This document shows, piece by piece, positions 31,871 through 41,195 of a DNA stretch of 62,969 nt (position 1 is the stretch's first letter; every line of letters starts with the position of its first letter). The position numbers and the translations under genes are program-made. Under the pieces are notes generated by a model. It ran no database searches. It was not told where the DNA came from and saw only the letters and a program-made list of their open reading frames with translations. Source of the DNA: Cyanophora paradoxa (Eukaryota; Glaucocystophyceae; Cyanophorales; Cyanophoraceae); the NCBI GenBank assembly GCA_004431415.1, contig QPMI01000328.1, forward strand, positions 1 through 62,969, read 5' to 3'.

Positions 31871-33528
31871 GTGGAGCAGATTGAGAGGAGATTAATTATA
31901 TAATATTGTTGGGAAGGAGGCCCGGGAGGGGCGAGGTTCGCGAATCGCTTAAACAGAATCTCGAATTCGAATGCATATAGCATCGATGTGTAGGGCTGCG
32001 GAGGCGAGGGCGCGCGGAAAGATGTGCAGGCGTGGCCAGGATCGAATTTTTGCGTCGGCTGGATTGCCGCGCCCTGTTGCGTCCGCAGAGCTTGCGAAAG
32101 GCTTTTAAAACATCTCTGATGAATATTGTAGCGATGCCCGTGCGTGAGGATGCGAGGGCGCGCGGAAAGATGTGCAGGTCTGTCCAGGATCGAATTTTCG
32201 GGGTCGGCTGGGTCCCCGCGGCCCGGCGCATCCGTAAAGCGTGCGGAAGGCTTCTTCTACATCTCAAATGCTTATGCTATTGTTCCGCGCATGCACCGCG
32301 GCGTGGGCGCGCGGAAAGATGTCCGGGCCCGTGCAGGATCGAATTTTTGCCGCCGGCTGGGTTCTCGTGCTCTTTCGCGTCTTCGAAGCTTGTGGAAGGC
32401 TTTGATAAAATCCCAAATGAATATAGTAGCGATGTGCTTGCGTGAGGATGCGAGGGCGCGCGGAAAGACGTGCAGGTCCGTGAAGGATCGAATTTTCGGG
32501 GTCGGCTGGGTCCTCGCGGCCCGGCGCATCCGTAAACCGTGCGGAATGCTTTGTCTACATTTCAAATGCTTATGCTATTGTTCCGCGCATGCGCCGCGGC
32601 GTGGGCGCGCGGAAAGATGTCCGGGTCCGTGCAGGATCGAATTTTTGCCGTCCGCTGGGTTCTCGTGCTCTTTCGCGTCTTCGAAGCTTGTGGAAGGCTT
32701 TGATAAAATCTCAAATGAATATTGTAGCGATGCGCATGCGCGAGAATGCGAGGGCGCGCGGAAAGATGTTCAGGTCCGTCCAGGATCGAATTTTCGGGGT
32801 CGGCTGGGTCCTCGCGGCCTGGTGCATTTAGAGACCGTGCGGAAGTCTTCTTCTACATCTTAAATGCTTATGCTATCGTTCCGCGCGTGCGCCGCGGCGT
32901 GGGCGCGCGGAAAGATGTCCGGGCCCGTGTGGGATCGAAGTTTTGCCGTCGGGTACCTTCCTGCGCTGTTCCGGCTCCGAAAAGCGGATTTCGGGGGTGC
33001 GCAGGCCCTGCTATGTCTATGCGCGCCAGTACGCATCGATTGCGCGCGTCGCGGGACCGGCCGGAACCGGCCGGATCAAATTTCGGCCTACTGTTCGCAC
33101 TGGAGCGTCGACGGCGCCCGAAATCGAGTTTGCGGCGATGCGCTCGCCCTCGCGCGTCATTCTGTATCGTTCTGGGGCGTCCGTGGCGCGGTTTCGTCGC
33201 GGGACCGGGCGGGACCGGATCCCACCTTCTGAGTCGGACTGCGTTTGTCGGAGGTTAAGTACTGGAATTGATCCAGAGGGAAATTCGATATTCGCGCGAC
33301 GCCCACGGGAGAGCGGTCGTCTTAGGGGAGTCAGGACGCTAAAAATGGATCTAGAGAGGTCTGTGGGGGTTGGAGTAGCTGTGTTATTTGCGGCAATCGC
33401 GTCCGTGTCGAGGGAGAATTAATAATTCTGGCTTGAGGAGTGTCGATACGGAAATTATTTGGCAGGGGGGATCTCGAGTGGAAAAAAAGGTTGAAAAAGG
33501 AATTTGGACCCGTTCGTTTTTGGTTTTG
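31871..33528. repeat. Host repeat unit, copy A (uninterrupted)
   Basis: A 1.66-kb unit starting GTGGAGCAGATTGAGAGGAG, with a seven-unit ~149-bp array and then a unique tail. The tail holds GTCGGGTACCTTCCTGCGCT, GCGGGACCGGCCGGAACCGG, AGGACGCTAAAAATGGATCT and AAGGTTGAAAAAGGAATTT. A second copy begins at 33679 and resumes after the retrotransposon at 49023. No protein is supported. Confidence 0.8.
32011..32947. repeat. ~149-bp tandem array A, seven units of two alternating types
   Basis: The phase motif CGCGCGGAAA starts at 32011, 32159, 32308, 32457, 32606, 32755 and 32904, a period of 148-149 bp. Units alternate between one type with TTTTCGGGGTCGGCTGGGTC and one with TTTTTGCCG.CGGCTGGGTT, so the higher-order period is about 298 bp. 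Because 149 is not a multiple of three, open frames across it change with each unit. Confidence 0.9.
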
Positions 33529-33599
33529 AGACAAGATCCGTGCTCCTGCGGAGCACTAAGTACGGCGAAGCCTCGCGGACGCCCTCGCGGCTGTCACAG
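33529..33599. repeat. 71-bp repeat, copy 2
   Basis: Identical by eye to 31646-31716. It abuts the 3' end of host repeat copy A, whose last bases TTTTGAG run straight into it. The sequences following the two copies differ. Confidence 0.8.
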
Positions 33600-33862
33600 C
33601 AGGCGCGGCCAGCTGCAGTCCCGCCCAGCTATAATTAATTAGGGGATGAGTTGGACCGGTAACGCTTGCTTTTAACTGGTGGAGCAGATTGAGAGGAGAT
33701 TAATTTAATATTAATATATTGTTGGGGGGGAGGCCCGGGAGGGGCGATGTTCTCGCAGCCAGCTGCAGGCCTAGGCGCATGCGCAGATCTAGAGCTCGCG
33801 AATCGCTTAAACAGAATCTCGAATGCATAAAGCATCAATGTGGAGGGCTGCGGAGGCGAGGG

Positions 33863-34802
33863 CGCGCGGAAAGCTGTGCAGGCCCGTTCAGGATCGAATT
33901 TTTGCGTCGGCTGCGTTCTTGTGCCCTGTCGCGCCCACAGAGGTTGCGGAAAGCTTTAAAAAGATCTCAAATAAGTATTGTAGCGATGCGCATGCGCGAG
34001 TATGCGAGGGCGCGCGGAAAGATGTGCAGGTCCGTGAAGGATCGAATTTTCGGGGTCGGCTGGGTCCCCGCGGCCCGGCGCATCTGTAAAGCGTGCGGAA
34101 AGCTTTTTCTACATCTCAAATGCTTATGCTATTGTTCCGCGCATGCACCGCGGCGTGGGCGCGCGGAAAGATGTCCGGGCCCGTGCAGGATCGAATTTTT
34201 GCCGCCGGCTGGGTTCTCGTGCTCTTTCGCGTCTTCGAAGCTTGTGGAAGGCTTTGATAAAATCCCAAATGAATATAGTAGCGATGCGCTCGCGTGAGGA
34301 TGCGAGGGCGCGCGGAAAGACGTGCAGGTCCGTGAAGGATCGAATTTTCGGGGTCGGCTGGGTCCCCGCGGTCCGGCGCATCTGTAAAGCGTGCGGAACT
34401 CTTCTTCTACATCTCAAATGCTTATGCTATTGTTCCGCGCATGCGCCGCGGCGTTGGCGCGCGGAAAGATGCCCGGGCCTGTCCAGGATCGAATTTTTGC
34501 GTCGGCTGGGTTCTCGTGCCCTGTCGCGCCTGCAGAGCTTGCGAAAAGCTTTAAAAAGGAGTCAACTGAAAATTGTAGCGATGCGCTCGCGTGAGGATGC
34601 GAGGGCGCGCGGAAAGTTGTGCAGGTCCGTCCAGGATCGAATTTCCGGGGTCGGCTGGGTCCTCGCGGCCCGGCGCATTTAGAGACCGTGCGGAAGGCTT
34701 CTTCTACATCTCAAATGCTTATGCTATCGTTCCGCGCATGCGCCGCGGCGTGGGCGCGCGGAAAGATCTCCGGGGCTGTCTAGGATCGAATTTTTGCCGT
34801 CG
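33863..34802. repeat. ~149-bp tandem array B, seven units
   Basis: CGCGCGGAAA (or the variant ending GGAAAG) starts at 33863, 34011, 34160, 34309, 34458, 34606 and 34755, the same seven-unit alternating layout as array A. This suggests the whole 1.7-kb unit was duplicated, not the array amplified independently. Confidence 0.9.
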
Positions 34803-34843
34803 GGTACCTTCCTGCGCTCTTCCGGCTCCGAAAAGCGGATTTC

Positions 34844-34848
34844 GGGGG
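34844..34848. repeat. Target-site duplication, left copy (GGGGG)
   Basis: Five G bases immediately precede the left LTR. The same five follow the right LTR at 49023-49027. Copy A has a single GGGGG at this point followed by TGCGCAGG. Confidence 0.8.
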
Positions 34849-35131
34849 TGTCGCGTGCGAGATTAGTGTGTCTAATCGTGCACGCGAGAAGCCCGTGCGG
34901 AGTGCAAGCTCGGCAGGGCGGGGTTTGGCAAGTGCTGCTGCTGTTAGCCACCGTGATGGTAGACTGAGGGTGTACCCGTCCAACTACGGCGTACCCCGAC
35001 ACACGCATACAAATGACCGCGGCGCTCTAACTAGCCTAGGCGCCGTCGGCCTAGCAGCACGAAGGCTGCATACATCATCTAGAGCCCTAGCGGCTCACAA
35101 TCGAGCATCCACTGTAAAGTCGGATGCGACA
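34849..35131 (-). repeat. 3' LTR of the retrotransposon
   Basis: 283 bp beginning TGTCGCGTGCGAG and ending GGATGCGACA on the plus strand. By eye it shows no difference from 48740-49022. It begins with a palindrome-like AGATTAGTGTGTCTAAT. As transcription of the element is leftward, this is the 3' LTR. Confidence 0.9.
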
Positions 35132-35132
35132 A

Positions 35133-35143
35133 CTCCTCCTCTC
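35133..35143 (-). promoter_or_regulatory. Polypurine tract
   Basis: On the coding (minus) strand GAGAGGAGGAG followed by one T directly abuts the 3' LTR. This is the expected plus-strand primer site for reverse transcription. Confidence 0.7.
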
Positions 35144-36439
35144 GGATCCCGCGTCCGCGCGGGTCTACGCCCGAAGGCGAACAGAGAGAGGGCCGGGGAA
35201 GCCAGGAATTTGATCGAGCCTGAGCTCTCTATACAACGAGACCCCGGCCGCTATACACAAACGCTCGGAGCTACCGGCTACTGCCGGGAATCGAAAAAGG
35301 CTCCGAGCCACTCACGGTCGGCGTCACCGGCTACTGCCGGGAATCGAAAAGACGCCGAGCCCGTCTACGTCCGGCGACTGCCGGGAATCGAAAAAGGCTG
35401 TCGCCCGGCGGGTCCGGTACGACTCCAGCGTGTAGTGCCCAGGGGGCAAGGTCCAACTTCGGGCCGGCGGCCCAGGCAAACCCGCACGAGGCGAGCGGTA
35501 CGGAGACAGAAGCCGAGGGGGGCCCTGCCCTCATCGCGCAGCACGTTAGCCGCAAGAGCGCACGCTGCAACAGCAACGCGGGGCGTAGCGTCGCGATGGC
35601 ACTCGATAGCCCACAGCAATATGCCCGTCCCAGCGCTTAGGGATATGCAGCCCGTCGTGCGACGCTGCCTAGGCACAAGCCGCGCTCCCACAGCAATTGC
35701 ACGGCATCGAATCGGGGGACCCCGACGGCGGTGGAGCTAGGGATCTCCAGGGCGAGGCTAGGCGCCGCCCACAGGGCTCAAACCACCGTCACTCGTGACG
35801 GCAGGTGCCCTGCCCGACCCGTGCATGCACGTCCATTGCGAGGGGGACGTGACCCTCCCAGGCGAACTGCCACCGAGCGTCCCGGTGCAGAGCCCTGAAT
35901 GGGGGAATTTTTGCGTCCCCAGTCGTCGTACCCGGAGTGGGATCCGGCGTAACGACCGCCTGCGTGTACCCCACCGGCGCAAGGCGCGCCCTGGTACACC
36001 GCCAGGTCTTACACGGAGGGGGAATGGACATCCCCTGTCGCTGTACCCGAGGCAGAACTCGGCGTCACAGCCGCCTACCGACCCTTCTGCAGACGCGAGG
36101 CGCGTCCTAGGGCTCGGCTAGGTCTTCGGAGGGCCCCAGCCCTGTCACCGTGCCGAGCTGTGCTCAAGGCCACCGGCCGCCCGCGGCTCATCCAATTTGC
36201 CCGGGTCTTTACAAGGGACTCGCACCCTGTCACCGCGCCGAGCTGTGCTCAAGGCTGACGGCCGCCCGCAGCCTCTTCTCTCGGCTCGGGGCTTTCGCGT
36301 TGTGCGCGGGGCTCTGAGGCCCGTCGATCCAGCCCGCCTCGGGCGATCTCTTGCTCAGCGCTGCCAAGGGGCTAGCGCAGCCGCTCTCATGTCCTTGCCC
36401 TCGCGTGGGGTCGGGACGCGGCTCGGAGCCGGCTTTCCC
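35144..36439 (-). repeat. Retrotransposon 3' internal region with short tandem repeats
   Basis: No ORF of interest. CTGCCGGGAATCGAAAA occurs three times between 35280 and 35400 at about 50-57 bp spacing. A second repeat, CCTGTCACCG.GCCGAGCTG followed by TGCTCAAGGC, occurs at about 36142 and 36225, and a third pair of CCCCGTCGCTGTACC-like boxes lies at 35915-36060. Such regions in LTR elements often carry packaging or termination signals; that is an inference. Confidence 0.55.
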
Positions 36440-37969
36440 TTAAGCCGCTCCCGCCGGAGCCGCCGGCGCTGCGGCCGCGGCAGCCGGCCCACCCGCCGCC
36501 TTGGGCCGCCCTCGGGCCGGCCGTGCAGGCGCGTTCGCGTCTCGCACGCGGAACGGGATCATGCAGTCGATATGCACGATCGTCTCACGGGTGTCGCGCG
36601 CCTTCTGGCGGCCGGCGCCCACCGCGCCGTAGGGCCGCGCAAGGCCACGTACGACGTACGTGTACCCGCCCGGGTGCACGCTCATGACGGTGAAAGGGCC
36701 GACCCAGGAGTTGAACAACCCCTTGTCACGGTCGCCCAGCCAGCACAGGACTTTGTCGCCCACGCCGAAGCGGCGGCGGTCCGGCAGGTCACCCGTCCGG
36801 TGCACCATTTGGCGGCGGTACCAGCGGCGGTACTCGCGCACTGCAGCCTCGCGGCTCTTCGCGGAACGCACTACGATTGACACGTAGTCGGCGTAGCTAA
36901 GGGTGTCGAGCATCTCGACCCCGAAGCGCACGTCCGCGGGCAGCGTGAGCTCGTGCCCCAGGTGCAGGAGCGCGGGCGAGTAGCCCGTGGCCGCGTGCAC
37001 GGTCGTGCGGAGCGCCAGCTGCACCTCGTGCACGTGCTGGTCCCACTCGTGCATCGGCTCGCGCTCGGCGCGGCACGCCGCGTGGAGCAGCGTCTTCACG
37101 ACGCCCCCCAGCCGCTCTACCAGCCCATTCGTCGAATGGTGGTACGCAGCGGCGTAAATGAAACGAGTCCCGAGCTTCCGGAAGTACTCGTTGAACGGGC
37201 CGCCCTTCAGGCTGGACCCGTTGTCCATGAGGAGGCGCAGCGGCACGCCCTCATTCGAGACGAAGTCTCGGCCCATTTCGAGCATGGACCAGCCGTCCAG
37301 GTCGGCTTTCGGGTACAGCCGCGTGTACTTGTCCCACGCGTTCACCCAGGCAACCAAATACCGGTTGCCGCGCGGCGTCGGGTCAAGGTGGAACACGTCC
37401 ACCTGCCACAAGTCATTCCGGCCCTCGGCCTCGATGACTGCGATCGCGGTTCGCCGCGGCTTCACAGCCTTGGCGAACTGGCAGCAATGGCAGCTCCGCA
37501 CGTAGCGAGCGACTGCCGCAAGCATGCCCGGCCACCAGAACCTCAGCAGGATCCGGCGGGCGACGATCGAGGCGCCGCGGTGGCCCCACCCATCGTGGTA
37601 CGCGTACAGGACGCGGTCCTGCCAGGACTCAGGCAGGACGGGCACGAAGCGCCCGTGGGGCGCGGCCGGGCGGCGGACGAGCACGCCGTCTGTGTCCACG
37701 TCAAATTTCTGGGCGAATTTGACGAAGGCCGCCTTGGCCTGACTGCAGAGGTAGCAGTCGCCCGTCTGGCAGGAGGCGCGCGTGCAGCGCGCCTCGTTCA
37801 CGCCGTTCTCGTGCCAGGAGAACAGCTTGCGGCACAGCGAGTCCGCCTTCTGCGCAGCGAGCAGCCGGACTCGCCGCGCGGGGAACATGTGGCGCAGGGC
37901 CTCGGGCAGGGGCCCGTCAAGGGAAGGCGGCGGCGCGCAATCCCAGGTGTCCTGGACCAGCTCCAGCAA
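36440..37969 (-). CDS. Retrotransposon integrase
   Basis: One open frame of 509 codons. The N-terminal zinc-binding HHCC motif reads YHDGWGHRGASIVARR followed by VRSCHCCQ. The catalytic core has the DDE triad in WQVDVFHLDPTPRGN (D), RLLMDNGSSLKGG (D) and HHSTNGLVERLGGVVKTLL (E). The C-terminal part has FGVGDKVLCWLGDRDKGLF and VGPFTVMSV, matching the SH3-like GPF/Y module typical of Ty3/gypsy integrases. A basic Ala/Pro-rich tail follows. I see no chromodomain. It inserts the cDNA into host DNA. Intact frame, unlike the rest of pol. Confidence 0.92.
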   Translation of the reverse strand: MLELVQDTWDCAPPPSLDGPLPEALRHMFPARRVRLLAAQKADSLCRKLFSWHENGVNEARCTRASCQTGDCYLCSQAKAAFVKFAQKFDVDTDGVLVRRPAAPHGRFVPVLPESWQDRVLYAYHDGWGHRGASIVARRILLRFWWPGMLAAVARYVRSCHCCQFAKAVKPRRTAIAVIEAEGRNDLWQVDVFHLDPTPRGNRYLVAWVNAWDKYTRLYPKADLDGWSMLEMGRDFVSNEGVPLRLLMDNGSSLKGGPFNEYFRKLGTRFIYAAAYHHSTNGLVERLGGVVKTLLHAACRAEREPMHEWDQHVHEVQLALRTTVHAATGYSPALLHLGHELTLPADVRFGVEMLDTLSYADYVSIVVRSAKSREAAVREYRRWYRRQMVHRTGDLPDRRRFGVGDKVLCWLGDRDKGLFNSWVGPFTVMSVHPGGYTYVVRGLARPYGAVGAGRQKARDTRETIVHIDCMIPFRVRDANAPARPARGRPKAAGGPAAAAAAPAAPAGAA

Positions 37970-39034
37970 GCGCGGCTTGCGGCGGTCTCGGACCTCGCCC
38001 AGCTCAGGGCCAGGGCGATGGCGCTGGACGAGAGGAGCTCCCGTTCCAGGCCCGCGGCTGGGCCGCCGCTCGAGCCGGCGTCGCCGCTCGAGGGCGCCTC
38101 AGGGGCAGCCGGCGGCTCAGATGAGCCCGCTGTCGCCGCAGTGGTCGACGCAGCCGCGGAGGACGACGCCGCCGGGGCGCCGCCCTCGGGCCCTCGTCGG
38201 GATCGTCCTGACGGGGGTACAGCGGCGGGCCGCAGCGCCAGTGGCGCGGGTTGTCGGCCTTGCGGGGCGTCTTGCCCCGGCGCGGGGCCTCAGGCGGACG
38301 CTGGTCGCGCGGCAGGGGCGCGACAGGCCCCTCGTAGCGCCGCGGTCCCGACGGGAGCCGGCGGCGTACGCGATCGAGGAGGGTAACGGGGAACCCGTCC
38401 TCGTCGAGCTCAAGCTCGGACGCCTCGCGCGGGCCTCAGGCCCCGGCACGGGCGGGGCGACCTCGCCATCGGAGCCCAGCTCCATGGGGTCGGCCTCGGG
38501 AGCCGGCGGTGGGCTCGGAGAGCGCGGGCCGGCGGCAGGCCCTGCTCGACAGCGAGGCGGTGCCACTCGTCAACCTCCTGCCGCATCGCGGCCCAGGTGG
38601 TCGGCTTGCGGCCGCGCCGGGTCGGCGGGCCGGCCTGCGGCAGCTGCAGGGCTGCGGGCAGGGGCGCCTCCTGCCCAGCGGCAGGGGCTCGGGGTTCGGG
38701 CGGCGCCGGGGCCCCTGGGGCTCGTCTTCGGCGTCCGCCGGCGCGGCTCTGGGCGCGCGCTCGGAGAGGGAGACGGGCTCATCGTCGGAGCCCTCTCGGA
38801 GGGCCTCAGGCGGCGCGCGCGTCCGGCGTGGACGCGGCCCCTGGGCGGGCTGGACGTCTCGCCTCGCGGCGGGAGCGCCCTCGAAGGCGAGCTGGCGCCG
38901 GAGACGGGCCTGTCGCCTCGCGACGAGGATCTCCGCCCGACTCGGCGGGGCCGCCGGCGTTTCGGCCTCGGCGGGCCCAGGCGCATGGGCGGGGCCCGGC
39001 AGCGCGGCCTCGTCCGGCTCATCAGCCAGCTCGG
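37970..39034 (-). other. Spacer between RNase H and integrase
   Basis: About 1 kb, Pro/Arg/Ala-rich in every minus frame. It probably encodes a disordered linker of the polyprotein, but I cannot choose the frame. Confidence 0.4.
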
Positions 39035-39805
39035 TCAGGCGGGGCCCGGCGGGGCTTCCACGGCAACCCGGGCGTCCGCAGCGCCCTCGGCGCCCAGAGC
39101 GACTGCAAACAGCGGCAGCGGCTCATCGAGGTCGCCGGGCTGGGGCACGCCATGCCCCGCAGCGCCAGCCAGCGCGTCAGGCGCGGCTGAGCTGCCGTCG
39201 GCGCCGCCAGGGGCGAGAACCGGGTGGTTCAACGGGGGCCGCGAGCAGGCGTCGGGCCCTCCGTTATTGCGCCCCGCGCGGTACTCTACGACGAAGTCGT
39301 AGGACTGCAGGAGGAGGGACCAGCGTCCCAGCCTCCCAAAGGTCGCCTCGCGCGAGCGCAGCCACTGGAGCGCTTGGTGGTCCGTCCGGACCAGGAACTG
39401 GGGCCCTCCCAAGAGGAAGTGCCGCCAGTATTTTATTGCCCATACAACCGCCAAGCACTCGAGCTCGGTGGCGGTGTAATTCCGCTCAGCGGGCGCCAGC
39501 GTTCGGCTGATGAACGCGATGGGCCGCTCACGGGCGGGCGAGCCGCCGTCGGACTGCGACAGGATCGCGCCGATGGCGTACGTCGACGCGTCGGTCGACA
39601 GGATGAAGGGCCGCTCGAAATCCGGGTACCCGAGTACCAGATCCTCGAGCAGGGCAGCCTTCAGCGCCTCGAAGGCGGCTTGGTGGACCTCGGTCCATTG
39701 CCACACGGCGTCCCGAAGCAGCAGGCGCTGCAAAGGGTGGGTGACACGGGCAAACCCGTTCACGAACCGCCGGTAGTACCCGGCCAAGCCCAGGAACGAC
39801 CTCAA
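39035..39805 (-). CDS. RT connection and RNase H domain of pol
   Basis: This frame begins [19 protein letters not shown], the standard end of a gypsy reverse transcriptase, then [19 protein letters not shown]. The RNase H part has [18 protein letters not shown] (catalytic Asp), [20 protein letters not shown] (catalytic Glu) and [13 protein letters not shown] (catalytic Asp). It degrades the RNA of the RNA:DNA hybrid. It is one base out of frame with the RT core because a G run at about 39871 is one base short of the expected reading (GAGGGATCC). Confidence 0.9.
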   Translation of the reverse strand: MRSFLGLAGYYRRFVNGFARVTHPLQRLLLRDAVWQWTEVHQAAFEALKAALLEDLVLGYPDFERPFILSTDASTYAIGAILSQSDGGSPARERPIAFISRTLAPAERNYTATELECLAVVWAIKYWRHFLLGGPQFLVRTDHQALQWLRSREATFGRLGRWSLLLQSYDFVVEYRAGRNNGGPDACSRPPLNHPVLAPGGADGSSAAPDALAGAAGHGVPQPGDLDEPLPLFAVALGAEGAADARVAVEAPPGPA

Positions 39806-40581
39806 TTGGTCAGCGTTCGCTGGCGGCGGGTACTGGCGAATGAACGCCAGCTTCGCGGGGTCCTGGCGGATCCCTCGGCCGAGACGAGGTGCCCGAGCAG
39901 GGCAACCTCAGCCACCCCGAAGCGGCACTTGGAGGGCTTCAGGCGCAAGTTCGCCGGCATGATTGCGCGGAACAAGGCCTCGAGGTCCAGCAGGTGCTGG
40001 GGCACGCTCGGCGAGAACACCGTTATATCGTCGATATAAGCGGTGACGCAAGTCGTGAGCAGGGGGCCGAGGATGGCGGTCACGGCGCGCGAGAAGGCGG
40101 CCGGCCCGTTGGTCACGCCAAACGGGGTCACGCGCCACTCGTAGTGGCCCCAGGGCACCACGAAGGCCGTGTACTGCCGGGACGCAGGGTCCAGCGGCAG
40201 CTGCCAGAAGCCCGCCGTCGCGTCGACGGTCGAGAAGATCATGGACCCCCGCAGGCGGTCCAGCTGATCGTCGATCCGCGGCAGCGGAAAGACGTCGCGC
40301 TCGGTGATTGCATTTAAGCGTCGGTAATCGACGCAGAACCGCCAGGTGCCGTCCTTCTTAGGAGCGAGCACGACCGGCGAGCCGTAGGCGGCTTGCGAGG
40401 GCTGGATCAAGCCCAGCTCAAGGAGCCGCTTTATTTCAGCACGGGCGAAGGCCTCGGCGTGCGGGCTTACACGCCGCGGGGCGTGAAGACGGGCAGCCGT
40501 GAGGTCAATCGGATCACGTGCTCGTAGTGGAGGAGGTTGGCCGTGCCCTCGGTGGCCGTGACCGAGTCGGCGAACGCGCAC
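39802..40581 (-). CDS. Reverse transcriptase core of pol
   Basis: Core motifs in order: [72 protein letters not shown] (first Asp), [20 protein letters not shown], and the catalytic [11 protein letters not shown] box at about 40015-40048. [20 protein letters not shown] follows. This is a gypsy-type reverse transcriptase. Its N-terminal residues ([31 protein letters not shown]) lie in a different frame just upstream, so a frame break occurs near 40485. Confidence 0.92.
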   Translation of the reverse strand: MRVRRLGHGHRGHGQPPPLRARDPIDLTAARLHAPRRVSPHAEAFARAEIKRLLELGLIQPSQAAYGSPVVLAPKKDGTWRFCVDYRRLNAITERDVFPLPRIDDQLDRLRGSMIFSTVDATAGFWQLPLDPASRQYTAFVVPWGHYEWRVTPFGVTNGPAAFSRAVTAILGPLLTTCVTAYIDDITVFSPSVPQHLLDLEALFRAIMPANLRLKPSKCRFGVAEVALLGHLVSAEGSARTPRSWRSFASTRRQRTLTN

Positions 40582-41180
40582 GAATAGCGCTTGAGCAGAG
40601 CCTCGAGCTCGGCGCGTTCAGCAGTGCTCATCGCCGGATGCGAGCCGCATTCCGGGATTTTAGCACGTGCTCGGTTCCACTCCTCCTCTTCGGAAGACGA
40701 CGTCCCCGTCGTTTCCGGAGGCGCCCGCGGGGGCCGCCATGGGAGGGTCCAGGCGCTGGGCCCGGAGGGCGGCTCGCAGCGGCGCCTTGCCCTTGTCCTG
40801 CCGCGCGCGGCAGAGGACTCGGCTGCAGAAGGCGCGCCCGGCGCGTCCGTGGTACGGACGGAGCAGCCAGGGCCGTCCAGCGGCGCTGGTGCCGTCGCGG
40901 GGCGGGCAGCAGCTGTGCTCGGCGCAGGCGCCGGCTGCTCGGCTGCGTCGGCAGCGAGATTTATTTGATCCCCGGAGGGATTGGTTGGGACTACGTTAGC
41001 CCCTTGACGCGCAACGCGCGCCGCGCGGGCGCGGCGGCGTGCGGCGCGCTCAGCGCGGCGGGCCGGCCGGGTTCGTTCACGCTCCTCTGGGGAGGTCCAA
41101 CCCGGGTACCCGACGTCGCGCTCGAGCTCCGAGTCGGTGTCGGACGACACCGGCTCATCGTGGAGCGCGAGGCCCTCCAT
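40467..41180 (-). pseudogene. pol fragment: acidic/Ala-rich linker and RT N terminus, frame-broken
   Basis: A frame of 237 codons. The first two thirds (SSDTDSELERDVGYPGW, then Ala/Arg/Pro-rich sequence and TSSSEEEEW) look disordered. The last third is the start of the RT domain. The frame stops at a TAA that falls inside the expected ...[14 protein letters not shown] join, where two extra or one missing base separates the frames. Confidence 0.7.
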
Positions 41181-41195
41181 CGTGACGATGGGACC

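Larger units (their letters stand above)
33679..34848. repeat. Host repeat unit, copy B, left part
   Basis: Starts with the same GTGGAGCAGATTGAGAGGAG as copy A and follows it through the seven-unit array to TTCGGGGG at 34841-34848, where the retrotransposon enters. It carries an extra ~40 bp (around 33750-33795) relative to copy A. Confidence 0.8.

Noticed and set aside
32144-32863. 239-codon open frame across the 149-bp array
   Set aside because: The 149-bp period shifts the frame with each unit, so the apparent repeats differ in frame and no protein family is recognisable.
32011-34802. CRISPR array
   Set aside because: The units are contiguous 149-bp repeats without spacers, and the DNA is eukaryotic.
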